From positions 56,485 through 109,115 of the forward strand of contig VBCG01000055.1 in assembly GCA_005881895.1 (NCBI GenBank): a stretch of 52,631 nucleotides of DNA, given 5' to 3'. This DNA is from Betaproteobacteria bacterium (GTDB taxonomy: Bacteria > Pseudomonadota > Gammaproteobacteria > Burkholderiales > Casimicrobiaceae). Positions 16,348 through 28,239 of this stretch are shown one piece after another (positions within the stretch are counted from its first letter, which is position 1; each line of letters begins with the position of its first letter). Below the pieces are notes generated by a model. The model did no database searches. It worked only from the letters and a program-made list of their open reading frames with translations, and was not told the DNA's origin. The position numbers were made by a program, and so were the translations under genes.

Positions 16348-17952
16348 GTGGTCTTTGAAACGAAGCTCTCCACGCGTGATCCGACGTTTGCGCAAAACCG
16401 CGCGGCGATGGCGGCGCTCGTCGCCGATTTGCGCGACAAGGTTGCGGCGATCGAGGAAGGCGGCGGTGACACTGCGCGGGCGCGGCACGCTTCGCGTGGG
16501 AAGCTGTTGCCGCGGGAGCGCGTACGCCGACTGATCGATCCGGGCAGCCCGTTTCTCGAGTTGTCGCAGCTCGCCGCGTACGGCATGTACGACGACAATA
16601 TCGCGGCCGCCGGAATCATCACCGGCATCGGCAGAGTCAGCGGCCGCGAATGTGTGATCGTGTGCAACGATGCGACGGTCAAGGGCGGCACGTATTACCC
16701 GCTGACGGTGAAGAAGCATTTGCGCGCGCAGGAGATCGCTCGTCAAAACGCGCTGCCGTGCATCTATCTCGTCGATTCGGGCGGCGCCAATTTGCCGAAT
16801 CAGGACGATGTATTTCCCGATCGCGATCACTTCGGCCGGATCTTCTACAACCAGGCGACGATGTCGGCCGAAGGGATTGCGCAAATCGCCGTCGTGATGG
16901 GCTCGTGTACCGCCGGCGGCGCGTACGTTCCCGCGATGTCCGATGAGGCGATCATCGTGCGTGGACAGGGCACGATATTTCTCGGCGGTCCGCCGCTCGT
17001 CAAGGCGGCGACCGGCGAAATCGTTTCAGCGGAGGAATTGGGCGGCGCCGACGTTCATACGCGCATCTCCGGCGTCGCAGACCATTTCGCGCAGGATGAC
17101 TATCATGCACTCGCCATCGCGCGGCGCATCATAGAAAACTTGAATCGACCCAAGCGCGTCGAGCTGGATCTTGCGCCGCCGGCAGGGCCGCGCTATCCCG
17201 CCGATGAGCTTTATGGCGTCATCAACGCCGACATTCGCAAGCCTTACGACGTGCGCGAGGTGATCGCCCGCATCGTCGATGCAAGCGAGCTCGATGAATT
17301 CAAAACGCGCTATGGAACGACGCTGGTGACCGGTTTTGCGCGCATCTGGGGTTATCCGGTCGGCATCGTCGCCAACAATGGCGTCCTCTATTCGGAGTCT
17401 GCTCAAAAAGGCGCGCACTTTATCGAACTGTGCAGTCAACGCGGCATTCCGCTCGTGTTCCTGCAGAACATCACGGGGTTCATGGTAGGGCGCAAATATG
17501 AAGCAGGCGGTATCGCGAAGGACGGCGCGAAGATGGTCACGGCCGTCTCGTGTTCGCAGGTGCCGAAATTCACCGTCATCATCGGCGGCAGCTACGGCGC
17601 CGGAAACTACGGCATGTGCGGACGCGCGTTCAACCCACGCTTTTTGTGGATGTGGCCCAATGCACGCATATCGGTGATGGGCGGCGAGCAGGCGGCAACC
17701 GTTCTCGCGACGATCCGGCGCGATTCAATCGAAGGCAAAGGCGCCGCGTGGAGCGCCGCCGACGAAGAGGCGTTCAAGGCGCCGATCCGCGCGCAGTACG
17801 ACAAGGAAGGCCATCCGTACTATGCGAGCGCTCGGCTATGGGACGATGGCGTCATCGATCCCGCCGATACCCGCCGAACGCTCGGGCTCGCAATTTCTGC
17901 TTCCCTCAACCGGCCGAGCGACAAGACGACGTTCGGCGTATTTCGAATGTGA
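16348..17952 (+). CDS. liuB: Methylcrotonyl-CoA carboxylase, carboxyltransferase (beta) subunit
   Basis: The beta subunit moves the carboxyl group from biotin to 3-methylcrotonyl-CoA, giving 3-methylglutaconyl-CoA. The 534-residue length is normal. Typical segments are [48 protein letters not shown] and [19 protein letters not shown]; the YYPLTVKKH and GGANLPNQ forms favour methylcrotonyl over propionyl carboxylases. The start is GTG 16348, since the long frame upstream is the shadow of the exporter. The stop overlaps the liuC start (TGATG). The partner biotin-carrying subunit is encoded at 19588, separated from it by liuC and a membrane protein gene. Confidence 0.95.
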   Translation: MVFETKLSTRDPTFAQNRAAMAALVADLRDKVAAIEEGGGDTARARHASRGKLLPRERVRRLIDPGSPFLELSQLAAYGMYDDNIAAAGIITGIGRVSGRECVIVCNDATVKGGTYYPLTVKKHLRAQEIARQNALPCIYLVDSGGANLPNQDDVFPDRDHFGRIFYNQATMSAEGIAQIAVVMGSCTAGGAYVPAMSDEAIIVRGQGTIFLGGPPLVKAATGEIVSAEELGGADVHTRISGVADHFAQDDYHALAIARRIIENLNRPKRVELDLAPPAGPRYPADELYGVINADIRKPYDVREVIARIVDASELDEFKTRYGTTLVTGFARIWGYPVGIVANNGVLYSESAQKGAHFIELCSQRGIPLVFLQNITGFMVGRKYEAGGIAKDGAKMVTAVSCSQVPKFTVIIGGSYGAGNYGMCGRAFNPRFLWMWPNARISVMGGEQAATVLATIRRDSIEGKGAAWSAADEEAFKAPIRAQYDKEGHPYYASARLWDDGVIDPADTRRTLGLAISASLNRPSDKTTFGVFRM

Positions 17953-18815
17953 TGGTGATGCGCGCCAAAAAAGTCGGCACAGCGAAACCCGCGAAGGCAA
18001 GCCGTTCCCCTCGGGCATCGCTGCTCGAGGTCACGTTGCGCAACGCGATCGCGATCATTGTATTGAATCGGCCTGATCTCCACAATGCGTTCAACGACAC
18101 GCTGATTGCCGAGTTGACCGACACGCTCAGCGCGCTCGATGGCGACGAAGGAGTACGAGCCGTTGTTCTCGCGGGCGCGGGCAAGAGCTTTTGCGCCGGC
18201 GCGGATCTTCATTGGATGAAGAAGATGGCGGGCCATAGCCACGCGGAGAATTTGGCCGACGCAAAGGCGCTCGCGCAAATGCTGCGCACGTTGTATGGCT
18301 TGTCCAAGCCCACGATCGCACGCGTGCATGGCACTGCCATGGGCGGTGGCGTCGGTCTCGTCGCGTGCTGCGATATCGCGATCGCGGCGCAGGAAGCGTC
18401 GTTCGCGTTCTCCGAAGGAAAGCTCGGGCTCATTCCGGCGACGATCGCTCCATATGTGATCGAAGCGATCGGCGCCCGTCAAGCGCGGCGGTATTTCATC
18501 ACGGCCGAGCGCTTTACTGCGGCGGAGGCATTTCGCATCGGCCTCGTCCACGATATCGTTCCCGCTATCGAGCTCGACGCGCGAGTCAATGAATTGCTGG
18601 GCGCGCTCTTGTTGGCCGGCCCGCGCGCGCAAATGGAATGCAAGGCACTGATCCGCGGCGTTGCGCACCGGCCAATCGATGCGAAGGTGATCGCGGGCAC
18701 TGCCGAACACATCGCAGCTGTCCGTGCGTCGCAAGAGGGACGTGACGGCGTCGCCGCATTTCTGGGAAAGCGCGGCGCGCCATGGGCGCCGCCCGAACCG
18801 ACGGAGGGCTCCTGA
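17952..18815 (+). CDS. liuC: Methylglutaconyl-CoA hydratase (enoyl-CoA hydratase family)
   Basis: 287 residues of the crotonase superfamily. GKSFCAGADLHWMKKMAG and HGTAMGGGVGLVACCDIAIA form the oxyanion hole, and FSEGKLGLIPATIAPYV carries the catalytic Glu. Its place directly after the carboxylase beta gene and before HMG-CoA lyase fits hydration of 3-methylglutaconyl-CoA to HMG-CoA. ATG 17952 overlaps the liuB stop; a second ATG at 17958 is possible. The N-terminal 25 residues are Lys/Ala-rich and longer than usual, so the true start could be the second ATG. Confidence 0.92.
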   Translation: MVMRAKKVGTAKPAKASRSPRASLLEVTLRNAIAIIVLNRPDLHNAFNDTLIAELTDTLSALDGDEGVRAVVLAGAGKSFCAGADLHWMKKMAGHSHAENLADAKALAQMLRTLYGLSKPTIARVHGTAMGGGVGLVACCDIAIAAQEASFAFSEGKLGLIPATIAPYVIEAIGARQARRYFITAERFTAAEAFRIGLVHDIVPAIELDARVNELLGALLLAGPRAQMECKALIRGVAHRPIDAKVIAGTAEHIAAVRASQEGRDGVAAFLGKRGAPWAPPEPTEGS

Positions 18816-18818
18816 TGA

Positions 18819-18906
18819 GCGCCGCCGGGCCGTCCCAAGGCGAGAATTACTCCCCTTCTGGGGGCAGAGGGCATAGCGTAGCGGCGACAGCCGCAAGCGT
18901 GGGGGT
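18819..18906 (+). repeat. Three-hairpin dispersed repeat, copy D
   Basis: Forward-orientation copy beginning GCGCCGCCGGGCCGTCCCAA and ending GTGGGGGT. The outer stem is imperfect (AGGCGAGAATT instead of AGGCGCGAATT), while GCGGC/GCCGC is kept. It fills the gap between liuC (stop 18815) and the membrane protein gene (start 18913). It is the only copy in the liu cluster running with the A orientation. Confidence 0.82.
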
Positions 18907-18912
18907 ACATTG

Positions 18913-19545
18913 ATGGATGCGCTCAAATCATTCGACACTTGGCAGCTGGTCGCGCTCGCTGCGTCGATCGGCTGGGCGAGCGGCTTGCGCTTGTATGCGG
19001 TGCTGTTCATCGTCGGCGGTCTCGGCCACTTGGGTTGGGTCGATTTGCCGGGAGGGTTGCAGGTCCTTGCGCATCCCTATGTGCTTGCCGCGTCCGGCTT
19101 CATGTGCTTCGTCGAATTCTTCGCCGACAAGATACCCGGTGTAGATTCGCTGTGGGATCTCGTGCACACGTTGGTGCGCATTCCGGCTGGCGCTGCGCTT
19201 GCTGCGAGCGTGTTCGGCGATTCGTCGTCGGCGACGATGATTGCCGCCGCGATATTGGGCGGCACGCTTGCGGCCGGCAGCCATTTTGTAAAAGCAGGCG
19301 GCCGCGCGGTCATCAATACGTCGCCGGAGCCGTTCTCCAATTGGGCCGCCTCGTTCGGAGAAGAGCTCGCCGTCGGAACGGTTCTATGGCTCGCATTCTC
19401 GCATCCGGTCGCGGCGTTGATCGTCGTTGCAGTGCTTACGGTCGTGATGATCTGGCTGATCCCGCGTGTGTGGCGAATGATCCGACGCATCGTCGCTCAC
19501 GTAGGAGGCTGGTTCGGGCACGCTCCGCACGAGGAACACCGCTGA
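18913..19545 (+). CDS. DUF4126-type membrane protein
   Basis: 210 residues with several hydrophobic segments: WQLVALAASIGWASGLRLYA, VLAASGFMCFVEFFADKIPG, the Ala/Gly-rich MIAAAILGGTLAAGSHFV, and ALIVVAVLTVVMIWLIP. The FFADKIPGVDSLWDLVHT segment is typical of DUF4126 proteins, whose function is not established. It sits between the hydratase and the biotin-carrying carboxylase subunit, in the same direction, but is flanked by a repeat and a 42-bp gap. It may be a passenger in the operon. ATG 18913 is chosen over the in-frame TTG at 18910. Confidence 0.78.
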   Translation: MDALKSFDTWQLVALAASIGWASGLRLYAVLFIVGGLGHLGWVDLPGGLQVLAHPYVLAASGFMCFVEFFADKIPGVDSLWDLVHTLVRIPAGAALAASVFGDSSSATMIAAAILGGTLAAGSHFVKAGGRAVINTSPEPFSNWAASFGEELAVGTVLWLAFSHPVAALIVVAVLTVVMIWLIPRVWRMIRRIVAHVGGWFGHAPHEEHR

Positions 19546-19587
19546 ACGTCAACGCCACTCGACCCGGCCTGCACGCTAGACCTCGAA

Positions 19588-21593
<2,006 letters not shown>

Positions 21594-21594
<1 letters not shown>

Positions 21595-22535
21595 TGCGCA
21601 TCCACATCAGCACACCGATCGACGAGGCGGCGCATATTGCCGCGATGTTCCAGGAAGCGCTTCCCGAAGCGCACGTCGCGCTGGTTGATGGCACCGCGCG
21701 CGACAGCTCGAATCCGGTCGACGCCGACTACGTCGTCACGGGCTATCGCAACGCGACGCTGTTTGATCGCGAGCGCCGGATGAAGGCGATTTTTGCTTTC
21801 TCTGCCGGCGTCGGTCACGTGCTGTCGCTGCCCAATCTGCCGCGCGACGTTCCGGTGATCCGTCTCGAAGATGCCGGGATGGCGTCGCAGATGGTCCGTT
21901 ACGTTCTTGCCGCGACGCTGCGTTTCGCGCAACGCTTGGACGTCTATGCGCGCCAGCAGCGCGATCGCCGCTGGCAGCAGATGCCGCCGCGCGCGCCACG
22001 CGATATCCACGTCGGCGTGCTGGGAATCGGCGTCATCGGGAGCGAGATTGCGCGCTCGCTCGCGAGCTTCGGCTTCGCCGTGCGGGGGTTCGCCCGCCAG
22101 CGCAGGGCGATCGCCGGCGTGCGTTGTCTCGCGGGCGAAGGCGAATTCCATGGATTCCTTGACGGTCTCGACGTATTGGTCGCAGTCGTTGCTCTCACTC
22201 CGGAAAACACCGGCATTCTCAATCGCGCGACGTTGTCGCGACTGGCCGATGCCGCCCACGTGATCAACATCGGCCGCGGCGCGCATCTCGTCGAAGCCGA
22301 CTTGCTCGCGCTGATCGACGAAGGCAAACTTTCCGGCGCAACGCTCGATGTTTTCCACGACGAGCCGTTACCGGAGGATCATCCGTTCTGGGGTCGCCCC
22401 GAGATCCTCATTACGCCGCATATCGCAGGCACGACGCTGCCGCAAGAAGCCGTCGAGCAAATCGCGGCCAAGATCAAACGATTGGAGCGCGGCCTGCCTG
22501 TCACGGGTGTTGTCGACCGCGAGCGAGGCTATTGA
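21594..22535 (+). CDS. ghrA: Glyoxylate/hydroxypyruvate reductase A-like 2-hydroxyacid dehydrogenase
   Basis: 313 residues. The NAD(P)-binding Rossmann motif is GVLGIGVIGSEIARSLASFG. The catalytic Arg lies in VINIGRGAHLVEADL, Glu in the LDVFHDEPLPEDHPFW loop and His in ITPHIAGTT. The length and FSAGVGHVLSLP segment match the GhrA subgroup. It would reduce glyoxylate, hydroxypyruvate or another 2-oxoacid. It is tightly coupled to liuD and liuE (stop/start overlaps on both sides), so a 2-oxoacid linked to branched-chain metabolism such as 2-ketoisocaproate is possible; this is inference. ATG 21594 is preferred over the in-frame GTG 21591. Confidence 0.87.
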
Positions 22536-23446
22536 TGAAGCTCCCTGAACACGTGCGGTTGGTCGACGTCGGGCCCCGCGACGGTCTGCAAAACGAGCAG
22601 GCTATCGTGCCCACCGACGTCAAGGTCACGCTGATCGATCTGTTGTCCGACGCAGGCTTTCCTGCCGTCGAGGCGACCGCGTTCGTTTCACCGAAGTGGG
22701 TGCCGCAAATGGCGGATGCCGCCGACGTGATGGCGCGCATACGCCGCAAACCGGGCGTCCGCTATCCGGTATTGACGCCGAACATGAAGGGCTTCGAAGC
22801 CGCTCTCGCGGCGAAAGCGGACGAGGTCGCCGTGTTCGTCGCCGCATCGGAAACATTTTCGCGCAAGAACATCAACTGCTCGATTGCCGAAAGTCTCGAG
22901 CGTGCGAAACCCGTGTTCGAAGCGGCGCGCGCCCATGACGTCCGTGTGCGCGGCTATATTTCGTGCGTGCTCGGCTGTCCGTACGAAGGCAATGTCGATC
23001 CCGGCAAAGTCGGCGAGGTCGCGGACGCGCTGCATCGACTGGGCGCTTACGAAGTATCGCTCGGCGACACGATCGGCACCGGAACTGCGGGGAAGACGCA
23101 AGAGTTGATCCGTACCGTCGGCGAACGCGTGCCGCTCGAATCGCTGGCCGGACATTTTCACGACACGTACGGTCAGGCGCTTACCAATCTGTATGCGGCG
23201 CTCGAGCTCGGCGTTACGACATTCGACTGCTCGGTTGCCGGACTGGGCGGCTGCCCCTATGCAAAAGGCGCGACGGGCAATGTGGCGAGCGAGGACGTCG
23301 TTTATTTGCTGCAGGGCCTGGAGGTCGAAACGGGCGTCGACATGACGAAGCTGCGGCGCGCCGGTCAATTCATCTCCGACTTTTTCGCGCGGCCACCGGC
23401 CTCACGTGTCGCGCGGGCGTTGAATGCGCGCGATCCGTTGCCATGA
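22535..23446 (+). CDS. liuE: Hydroxymethylglutaryl-CoA lyase
   Basis: 303 residues. HMG-CoA lyase cleaves HMG-CoA to acetyl-CoA and acetoacetate, the last step of leucine degradation. DVGPRDGLQNEQ holds the metal-binding Asp and catalytic Arg; AGHFHDTYGQALTN holds the metal-binding His pair; VAGLGGCPYAKGATGNVASE includes the active-site Cys signature. The length fits the bacterial family. It overlaps ghrA by one base and DUF1289 by 4 bp. ATG 22535 is preferred over TTG 22532. Confidence 0.96.
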   Translation: MKLPEHVRLVDVGPRDGLQNEQAIVPTDVKVTLIDLLSDAGFPAVEATAFVSPKWVPQMADAADVMARIRRKPGVRYPVLTPNMKGFEAALAAKADEVAVFVAASETFSRKNINCSIAESLERAKPVFEAARAHDVRVRGYISCVLGCPYEGNVDPGKVGEVADALHRLGAYEVSLGDTIGTGTAGKTQELIRTVGERVPLESLAGHFHDTYGQALTNLYAALELGVTTFDCSVAGLGGCPYAKGATGNVASEDVVYLLQGLEVETGVDMTKLRRAGQFISDFFARPPASRVARALNARDPLP

Positions 23447-23661
23447 GCGCCGAGACCGTCGACGCGCGGGTGCCATCGCCGTGCATCAACGTGTGCCGGA
23501 TCGACGAGGCGACCCGTTTGTGCGTCGGCTGCCTGCGAACACTCGACGAAATCGCCGCATGGAGCGTGCTCACCGATCGCGAACGACGCGATGTGTGGAC
23601 GCGCCTTGCGGAGCGCGCCGCGCGCGTTGCAACCGGGGCTGACGCCGATGCCAACGGCTGA
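23443..23661 (+). CDS. DUF1289-family small Cys protein
   Basis: 72 residues with the DUF1289 pattern: SPCINVCRID, then CVGCLRTLDEIAAW, giving four Cys arranged C-x3-C...C-x2-C, probably a metal site. It is a small cytosolic protein, often encoded beside other metabolic genes; the function is unknown. It overlaps liuE by 4 bp (ATGA) and the next gene by 14 bp, so it is part of the same transcript. Confidence 0.85.
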   Translation: MSAETVDARVPSPCINVCRIDEATRLCVGCLRTLDEIAAWSVLTDRERRDVWTRLAERAARVATGADADANG

Positions 23662-24334
23662 CTGGTATTTCGATTTCATCTCGCCGTTCTCGTATCTGCA
23701 GAGCGAACGCCTGCATACGCTGGCGCCGCGCGTCTCGATCCGGTTTCGTCCGGTGCTGTTTGCCGGAATTCTTGCCGCACACGCGCACAAGGGACCGGCG
23801 GAAATCCCGACAAAGCGCGCGTTTACCTATCGTTTTGTCCTCTGGCAGGCGAAGCAATGGGCGATTCCGATCAAGTTTCCACCCGAGCATCCGTTCAATC
23901 CGCTGCCGTTATTGCGTCTGGCGGTCGCCTGCGACTGCGCGCCGGAGGCCGTCCAGCGGATTTTTCGCTTTGTCTGGCGCGATGGTCGGCTGCCCGACCT
24001 GCCGATCGAATGGGCGGAGCTCACGCACGGGCTCGGCATTGCCGACGCCGATGCACGAATCGCCGATCCGGAGGTGAAAGCAAAGCTGCGGCGAAACACC
24101 GACGATGCGATTGCACGCGGCGTTTTCGGCGTTCCGACACTCGCGGTCGGCAATGAGCTCTTCTGGGGCGTTGACGCGACGGATATGGCGCGTGATTTCG
24201 TCGCGGCGGGATGCCGCTACCCCGATGCCGAATACGATCGTGTGGCAACGCTACCGGCAGGCGCGGTACGCAAGGAAGTCGCGCCGGAGCCGGCGAAGAA
24301 GACCAAAACGCGCGTCATCGGGACCGCCCACTAG
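23648..24334 (+). CDS. 2-hydroxychromene-2-carboxylate isomerase / DsbA-like protein
   Basis: 228 residues with a thioredoxin-like fold and inserted helical domain. WYFDFISPFSYLQSERL carries the Ser that replaces the DsbA Cys, and GVFGVPTLAVGNELFWGVD is the C-terminal signature. Members are glutathione-dependent isomerases in aromatic degradation, but many act on unknown substrates. It is an intact paralogue of the frameshifted gene at 14034, with a longer Lys/Ala-rich tail. It is the last gene of the liu cluster and is followed 3 bp later by the inverted repeat that separates it from convergent purK. Confidence 0.88.
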   Translation: MPTADWYFDFISPFSYLQSERLHTLAPRVSIRFRPVLFAGILAAHAHKGPAEIPTKRAFTYRFVLWQAKQWAIPIKFPPEHPFNPLPLLRLAVACDCAPEAVQRIFRFVWRDGRLPDLPIEWAELTHGLGIADADARIADPEVKAKLRRNTDDAIARGVFGVPTLAVGNELFWGVDATDMARDFVAAGCRYPDAEYDRVATLPAGAVRKEVAPEPAKKTKTRVIGTAH

Positions 24335-24337
24335 TCA

Positions 24338-24403
24338 ATAGGGTCAGACTCCCTTCCAACAGTCTAAATAGGGTAAGGCTTTGGAAAGGGAGTCTGACCC
24401 TAT
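24338..24403. repeat. TAGGGTCAGA-type long inverted repeat, copy 1
   Basis: The arm ATAGGGTCAGACTCCCTT-CC (24338–24357) pairs with its reverse complement at 24383–24403, with one extra base in the right arm and a 25-nt loop. The last base of the right arm is the third base of the purK stop codon read on the minus strand (24403–24405). It lies between convergent genes and would form a strong hairpin on both strands. The outer 10 bp match the element at 40845. Confidence 0.88.
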
Positions 24404-25596
24404 CAGAGCGCGTCGGCTCCTGGTATCGATAGCGCTTCCTTGACGGCGCGAGCGGTGCCGAGCGCCTCACCAAGCGTCGCGCCGAGACAGGTCACGTGCC
24501 CCATCTTCCGCGCGCGGCGGGGCTTCGTCTTGCCGTACAGATGCAGCTTGGCGCGCGGATGCGCGAGCACCGTCCGCCACTCCGGCTCACGCGGTGTGCT
24601 TCCTTCAGCGCCATCGAACCAGATGTCGCCCAACAGATTCACCATCACGGCCGGCGTATGCTGGTGCGGGTCGCCGAGCGGCAGATCGGCGAGCACGCGC
24701 GCCTGCTGCTCGAATTGCGACGTCACGCACGCGTCAATCGTATAGTGACCGCTGTTATGCGGACGCGGCGCGATTTCGTTCACGAGCAGCTCACCCGACG
24801 TCGTGACGAACATCTCGACGCACAGTACGCCGCGGTAATCGAGTGCGGCAGCGACGTTGGAGGCGAGCTCACGCGCGCCCTCGGCTAGCGACGCGGACAC
24901 GCGCGCCGGCACGACGGTCACATCGAGAATGCCGTTGCGATGATGGTTTTCGGCGACGGGCCAGGTCGTCGCTTCCTTGCGTTCATTGCGCGCGACGATC
25001 ACCGATACTTCGCAGGCCGGCGAAACGAACTGCTCGAGCACGCAGGGCGTTCCGCGCATCGCGACGAACGCGTCGGCAACTTCGTCAGGCGTTGCGACGC
25101 GAATTTGCCCCTTGCCGTCGTAGCCGAGGCGCGCGCTCTTGACGATGCCGGGCAGCAGGCGCCCAGGGACGTTGCGCGCATCGTCGACGCTGCGCAAGAC
25201 GGCGAAGGGCGTGACGCCGAAGCCGTGTCCCGACAAAAACGTCTTTTCGCTGATTCGGTCCTGCGCAATGGCGACACTCGCCGCGGCCGGCGCCACCCGT
25301 GCGTTGCGCGCGAGCACTTCAAGTGCGGGCGCCGGAACATTCTCGAACTCGGTCGTCGCGGCGCGGCACAACCGAGCGAGCTTCGTCAGGGCGGCCGGAT
25401 CGAGGTAATCGGCGCGGATATGACGATCGGCGACGCTGCCCGCCGGCGAATCGCTGCCCGGATCGAGCACGACAACCTTGTACCCCAGACTCTGCGCCGC
25501 CATGCAAAACATCCGGCCCAGTTGGCCGCCGCCGAGCAAACCGAGCCATTCACCCGGCGCAATTGAGGTTCGTTGATCGCGCGAGATCCGCGTCAC
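24403..25596 (-). CDS. purK: 5-(carboxyamino)imidazole ribonucleotide synthase
   Basis: 397 residues of an ATP-grasp enzyme that makes N5-CAIR from AIR, ATP and bicarbonate in purine synthesis. [20 protein letters not shown] begins the PreATP-grasp domain, with [25 protein letters not shown] and [18 protein letters not shown] further on. The start is GTG 25596, which overlaps the purE stop (GTGA), so purE and purK are translationally coupled. The stop codon touches the inverted repeat at 24338–24403. Confidence 0.96.
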   Translation of the reverse strand: MTRISRDQRTSIAPGEWLGLLGGGQLGRMFCMAAQSLGYKVVVLDPGSDSPAGSVADRHIRADYLDPAALTKLARLCRAATTEFENVPAPALEVLARNARVAPAAASVAIAQDRISEKTFLSGHGFGVTPFAVLRSVDDARNVPGRLLPGIVKSARLGYDGKGQIRVATPDEVADAFVAMRGTPCVLEQFVSPACEVSVIVARNERKEATTWPVAENHHRNGILDVTVVPARVSASLAEGARELASNVAAALDYRGVLCVEMFVTTSGELLVNEIAPRPHNSGHYTIDACVTSQFEQQARVLADLPLGDPHQHTPAVMVNLLGDIWFDGAEGSTPREPEWRTVLAHPRAKLHLYGKTKPRRARKMGHVTCLGATLGEALGTARAVKEALSIPGADAL

Positions 25597-26099
25597 GTCG
25601 TCGGCGGCAAGCGCATCGCGCGCGCGGCGTCGGTTTGCTTCGCGCGAAATGCCGCGAGCTTCTTGGCTACGATGGGATCGTTGGCGGCGATCATTGCGGC
25701 GGCGAACAGTCCGGCGTTCGCGGCGCCGGCTTCGCCGATCGCAAACGTCGCGACCGGGATGCCCTTCGGCATCTGGACGATCGAGTAGAGTGAATCTTCG
25801 CCGCGCAAGTATTTGGATGGGACTGGCACGCCGAGCACTGGAACCAGCGTCTTCGCGGCAAGCATTCCCGGCAGATGCGCCGCGCCGCTCGCGCCGGCAA
25901 TCAACACGCGAATACCGCGCGGCGCCGCGTCTTCAGCGTATTCGAACAGGTCATCGGGCATTCGATGCGCGGATACGACGCGCGCCTCATAGGGAATGGC
26001 AAACGCTTCAAGCTGCGTGGCGGCGTGGCGCATGATTTCCCAGTCGCTGTCGCTGCCCATCACGAGCCCCACGAGCGGTGCCGCCTTGCGTTGCGCCAT
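25593..26099 (-). CDS. purE: N5-carboxyaminoimidazole ribonucleotide mutase
   Basis: 168 residues. Class I PurE converts N5-CAIR to [24 protein letters not shown] and [16 protein letters not shown] are the substrate-binding motifs, and [17 protein letters not shown] with [10 protein letters not shown] completes the active site. ATG 26099 follows GGGGGAG. Upstream on the minus strand lies a -10-like TAGAAT. It is the first gene of the purEK operon and divergent from the lytic transglycosylase gene. Confidence 0.97.
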   Translation of the reverse strand: MAQRKAAPLVGLVMGSDSDWEIMRHAATQLEAFAIPYEARVVSAHRMPDDLFEYAEDAAPRGIRVLIAGASGAAHLPGMLAAKTLVPVLGVPVPSKYLRGEDSLYSIVQMPKGIPVATFAIGEAGAANAGLFAAAMIAANDPIVAKKLAAFRAKQTDAARAMRLPPTT

Positions 26100-26135
26100 T
26101 GGTCTCCCCCGAGCGGCTTCGTTGTTTGTGGAACG

Positions 26136-26141
26136 ATTCTA
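26136..26141 (-). promoter_or_regulatory. Possible purEK -10 element (TAGAAT)
   Basis: TAGAAT on the minus strand lies about 37 bp before the purE start in the purE/transglycosylase divergent gap. A matching -35 is not evident. No PurR-like palindrome was noticed. Confidence 0.35.
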
Positions 26142-26250
26142 GCATCGGCCCTCTCGAATCCGACCCGCAATGTCAGGCATCATGTCATCCGATATCCGCA
26201 TGGCCGCGTTGCGTTGCTCTTGTTGATCTTTCGATGGAACCACGGCGATC

Positions 26251-28239
26251 GTGATCTGCAACAGACCTTCCTCCACCTTTGTGCGCGCGATCCGACACTC
26301 GGCGGCGTGGACCGTGCTCGTCGCTTTGTTGTGTCTCGTTACGGGACCGGCATCGGCACAGAGCGACGCTGATTTCCTCGCGGCGAAAGACGCCTTTGAA
26401 CGCGGTGATCGCGCCAAGCTGGACATGCTCGCGACGGGCCTCAAGAGTCATTTGCTGGCGTCCTACGTCACGTACTGGCAAATCAAGCTGGGTATCGACG
26501 ACGTTGAGTACGACACCGTTCGCGGATTCCTGATGCAGTATCCGAGTACGCCGCTGGCGGACAGGCTCACCGTCGACTGGCTCAAAACGGCCGCGAAACG
26601 CGGTGATTGGACGCGCTTTGCGCTCGACTATCCGCCCGCGACCGGCGAAGACATCGAACTTACCTGCTATGGCATCCAGTTTCGCCAACAACGCGATGGT
26701 GACGCCGCACTCTCTGCGGTGAAGCCGCTCTGGTTCACCGGACAGTCGACACCGGACGCATGCGAGCCGCTCTTCGCTGCGCTTCTCGCGAAGGGCGAGC
26801 TTTCGAGCGCCGATCGGCGCGCACGCTTTCGCTTGGCCACCGAGGCCGGCAATGTGCGTCTTGCTCAGGCACTCGTCACTGATCCGTCGGCGCGCGAGCG
26901 CATCTCACTTGCCGAGCTCACGGCGATCGAGCGCGATCCGGCGCGGGCATTTGCCAAGGGCGCTTTTGGATGGAAGACCGCTGCCGGCCAGGACCTCGCG
27001 CTCTACGCGCTCGAGCGTGTCGCGCGCAAGGACGCCGACGCGGCGCACGCGTCGTGGAGCAAATGGCGCGACCGCGTACCCAAAGCGCTGCGGGAATACG
27101 GCAACGCGCGCGTCGCCTATCATGCGGCCCGTCAGCTCCGCCCGCGCGCGAACGAGTGGTTCCATGAAGTGGGGAACGCGCCGCTTTCGCCGGAGCAGCA
27201 ATCGTGGCGCGTACGCGCGGCGTTGCGTGGGCTCGCCTGGCGGGACGTGCGGGCGGCGATCGACGTATTGCCAGATTCTGAACAACAGGATCCGGGATGG
27301 CGGTTTTGGAAGGCGCGCGCGCTCGCGGAGCTCGGCGCAAAAGAAGAGGCCGACGCGCTCTACGCGACGGTAGCATCCGGGGTGAATTTTTACGGCCTGC
27401 TTGCTGCGGAAGCGTTGGGACGCGGCGCCGAGCAGTTTGCGGCATTGAAGAGCGAGCCATCGAAAGCGACCGACGATGCACTCGCCGCCTTCGCCGCGAA
27501 GGCGGAGGTCCGGCGCGCGGTCAAACTTGCCGCGCTGGACATGCGGCCCGAATCTCGCCGCGAATGGATCGCCGCCGTCACGGGGCAGGACGACGAAGGA
27601 TTGCTGCTGGCCGCCGACTACGCACGCCGCGTCGGCCTCTATGATCGCGCGATCAACACCGCCGAGCGAACCTTGGCGCGACATGACTACGCGATGCGCT
27701 ACATGACGCCGTGGCGGTTGGAGTTCGGCGCAGCCGCGCGCGATCAGAACATCGACGAAGAGTTGCTGTATGCCATCGCCCGTCAGGAATCGCGCTTTGC
27801 ACCCGACATCGTCTCGTCGGCGGGCGCAGTCGGCCTCATGCAGCTGATGCCGGGCACCGCACGCTGGGTCGCCAAACAGCTGGCGCACATCGATTACAAC
27901 TCCGCCCGAATAGCACAGGTCGATCTCAATACGCAGTTCGGCGCGTACTACTTCAAGTACTGGCATGAGCGTCTCGACCGCATGCCGGCGCTGGCTGCCG
28001 CCGCCTATAATGCGGGACCCAGCCGTGCTCAGGCGTGGCGTCCGTCGCTCGCCCCGCTCGAAGGCGCGATCTGGGTTGAAACGATTCCGTTCAACGAGAC
28101 CCGCGACTACGTGAAAAAAGTGCTCGCGAATACGATGCTGTACGCGAACGCGCTCAACCGGCCGTACGTTTCGCTATCGACGCGGCTTGGCACGATCATG
28201 CCGCGCAGCGCGGCCGCGGTCGTTACCCAGGCCGAGTAA
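26251..28239 (+). CDS. Soluble lytic murein transglycosylase (Slt type)
   Basis: 662 residues. A signal peptide (VLVALLCLVTGPASAQ) precedes a long all-helical U-domain, then a C-terminal SLT domain from about residue 500. IARQESRFAPDIVSSAGAVG places the catalytic Glu at 513; LMQLMPGTA and LAAAAYNAGPSRAQAW are the other SLT motifs. It cleaves peptidoglycan glycan strands to 1,6-anhydro products in the periplasm. The start is GTG 26251; the ribosome binding site is weak and GTG 26281 is a possible alternative. Its stop overlaps the next start (TAATG). Confidence 0.93.
   Translation: MICNRPSSTFVRAIRHSAAWTVLVALLCLVTGPASAQSDADFLAAKDAFERGDRAKLDMLATGLKSHLLASYVTYWQIKLGIDDVEYDTVRGFLMQYPSTPLADRLTVDWLKTAAKRGDWTRFALDYPPATGEDIELTCYGIQFRQQRDGDAALSAVKPLWFTGQSTPDACEPLFAALLAKGELSSADRRARFRLATEAGNVRLAQALVTDPSARERISLAELTAIERDPARAFAKGAFGWKTAAGQDLALYALERVARKDADAAHASWSKWRDRVPKALREYGNARVAYHAARQLRPRANEWFHEVGNAPLSPEQQSWRVRAALRGLAWRDVRAAIDVLPDSEQQDPGWRFWKARALAELGAKEEADALYATVASGVNFYGLLAAEALGRGAEQFAALKSEPSKATDDALAAFAAKAEVRRAVKLAALDMRPESRREWIAAVTGQDDEGLLLAADYARRVGLYDRAINTAERTLARHDYAMRYMTPWRLEFGAAARDQNIDEELLYAIARQESRFAPDIVSSAGAVGLMQLMPGTARWVAKQLAHIDYNSARIAQVDLNTQFGAYYFKYWHERLDRMPALAAAAYNAGPSRAQAWRPSLAPLEGAIWVETIPFNETRDYVKKVLANTMLYANALNRPYVSLSTRLGTIMPRSAAAVVTQAE

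Noticed and set aside
24338-24403. Simple intrinsic terminator for purK and the DsbA-like gene
   Set aside because: The arms are long, the loop is large, there is no U-tract, and a second family member lies at 40845 between co-directional genes, so it is better described as a dispersed element that may also stop transcription.
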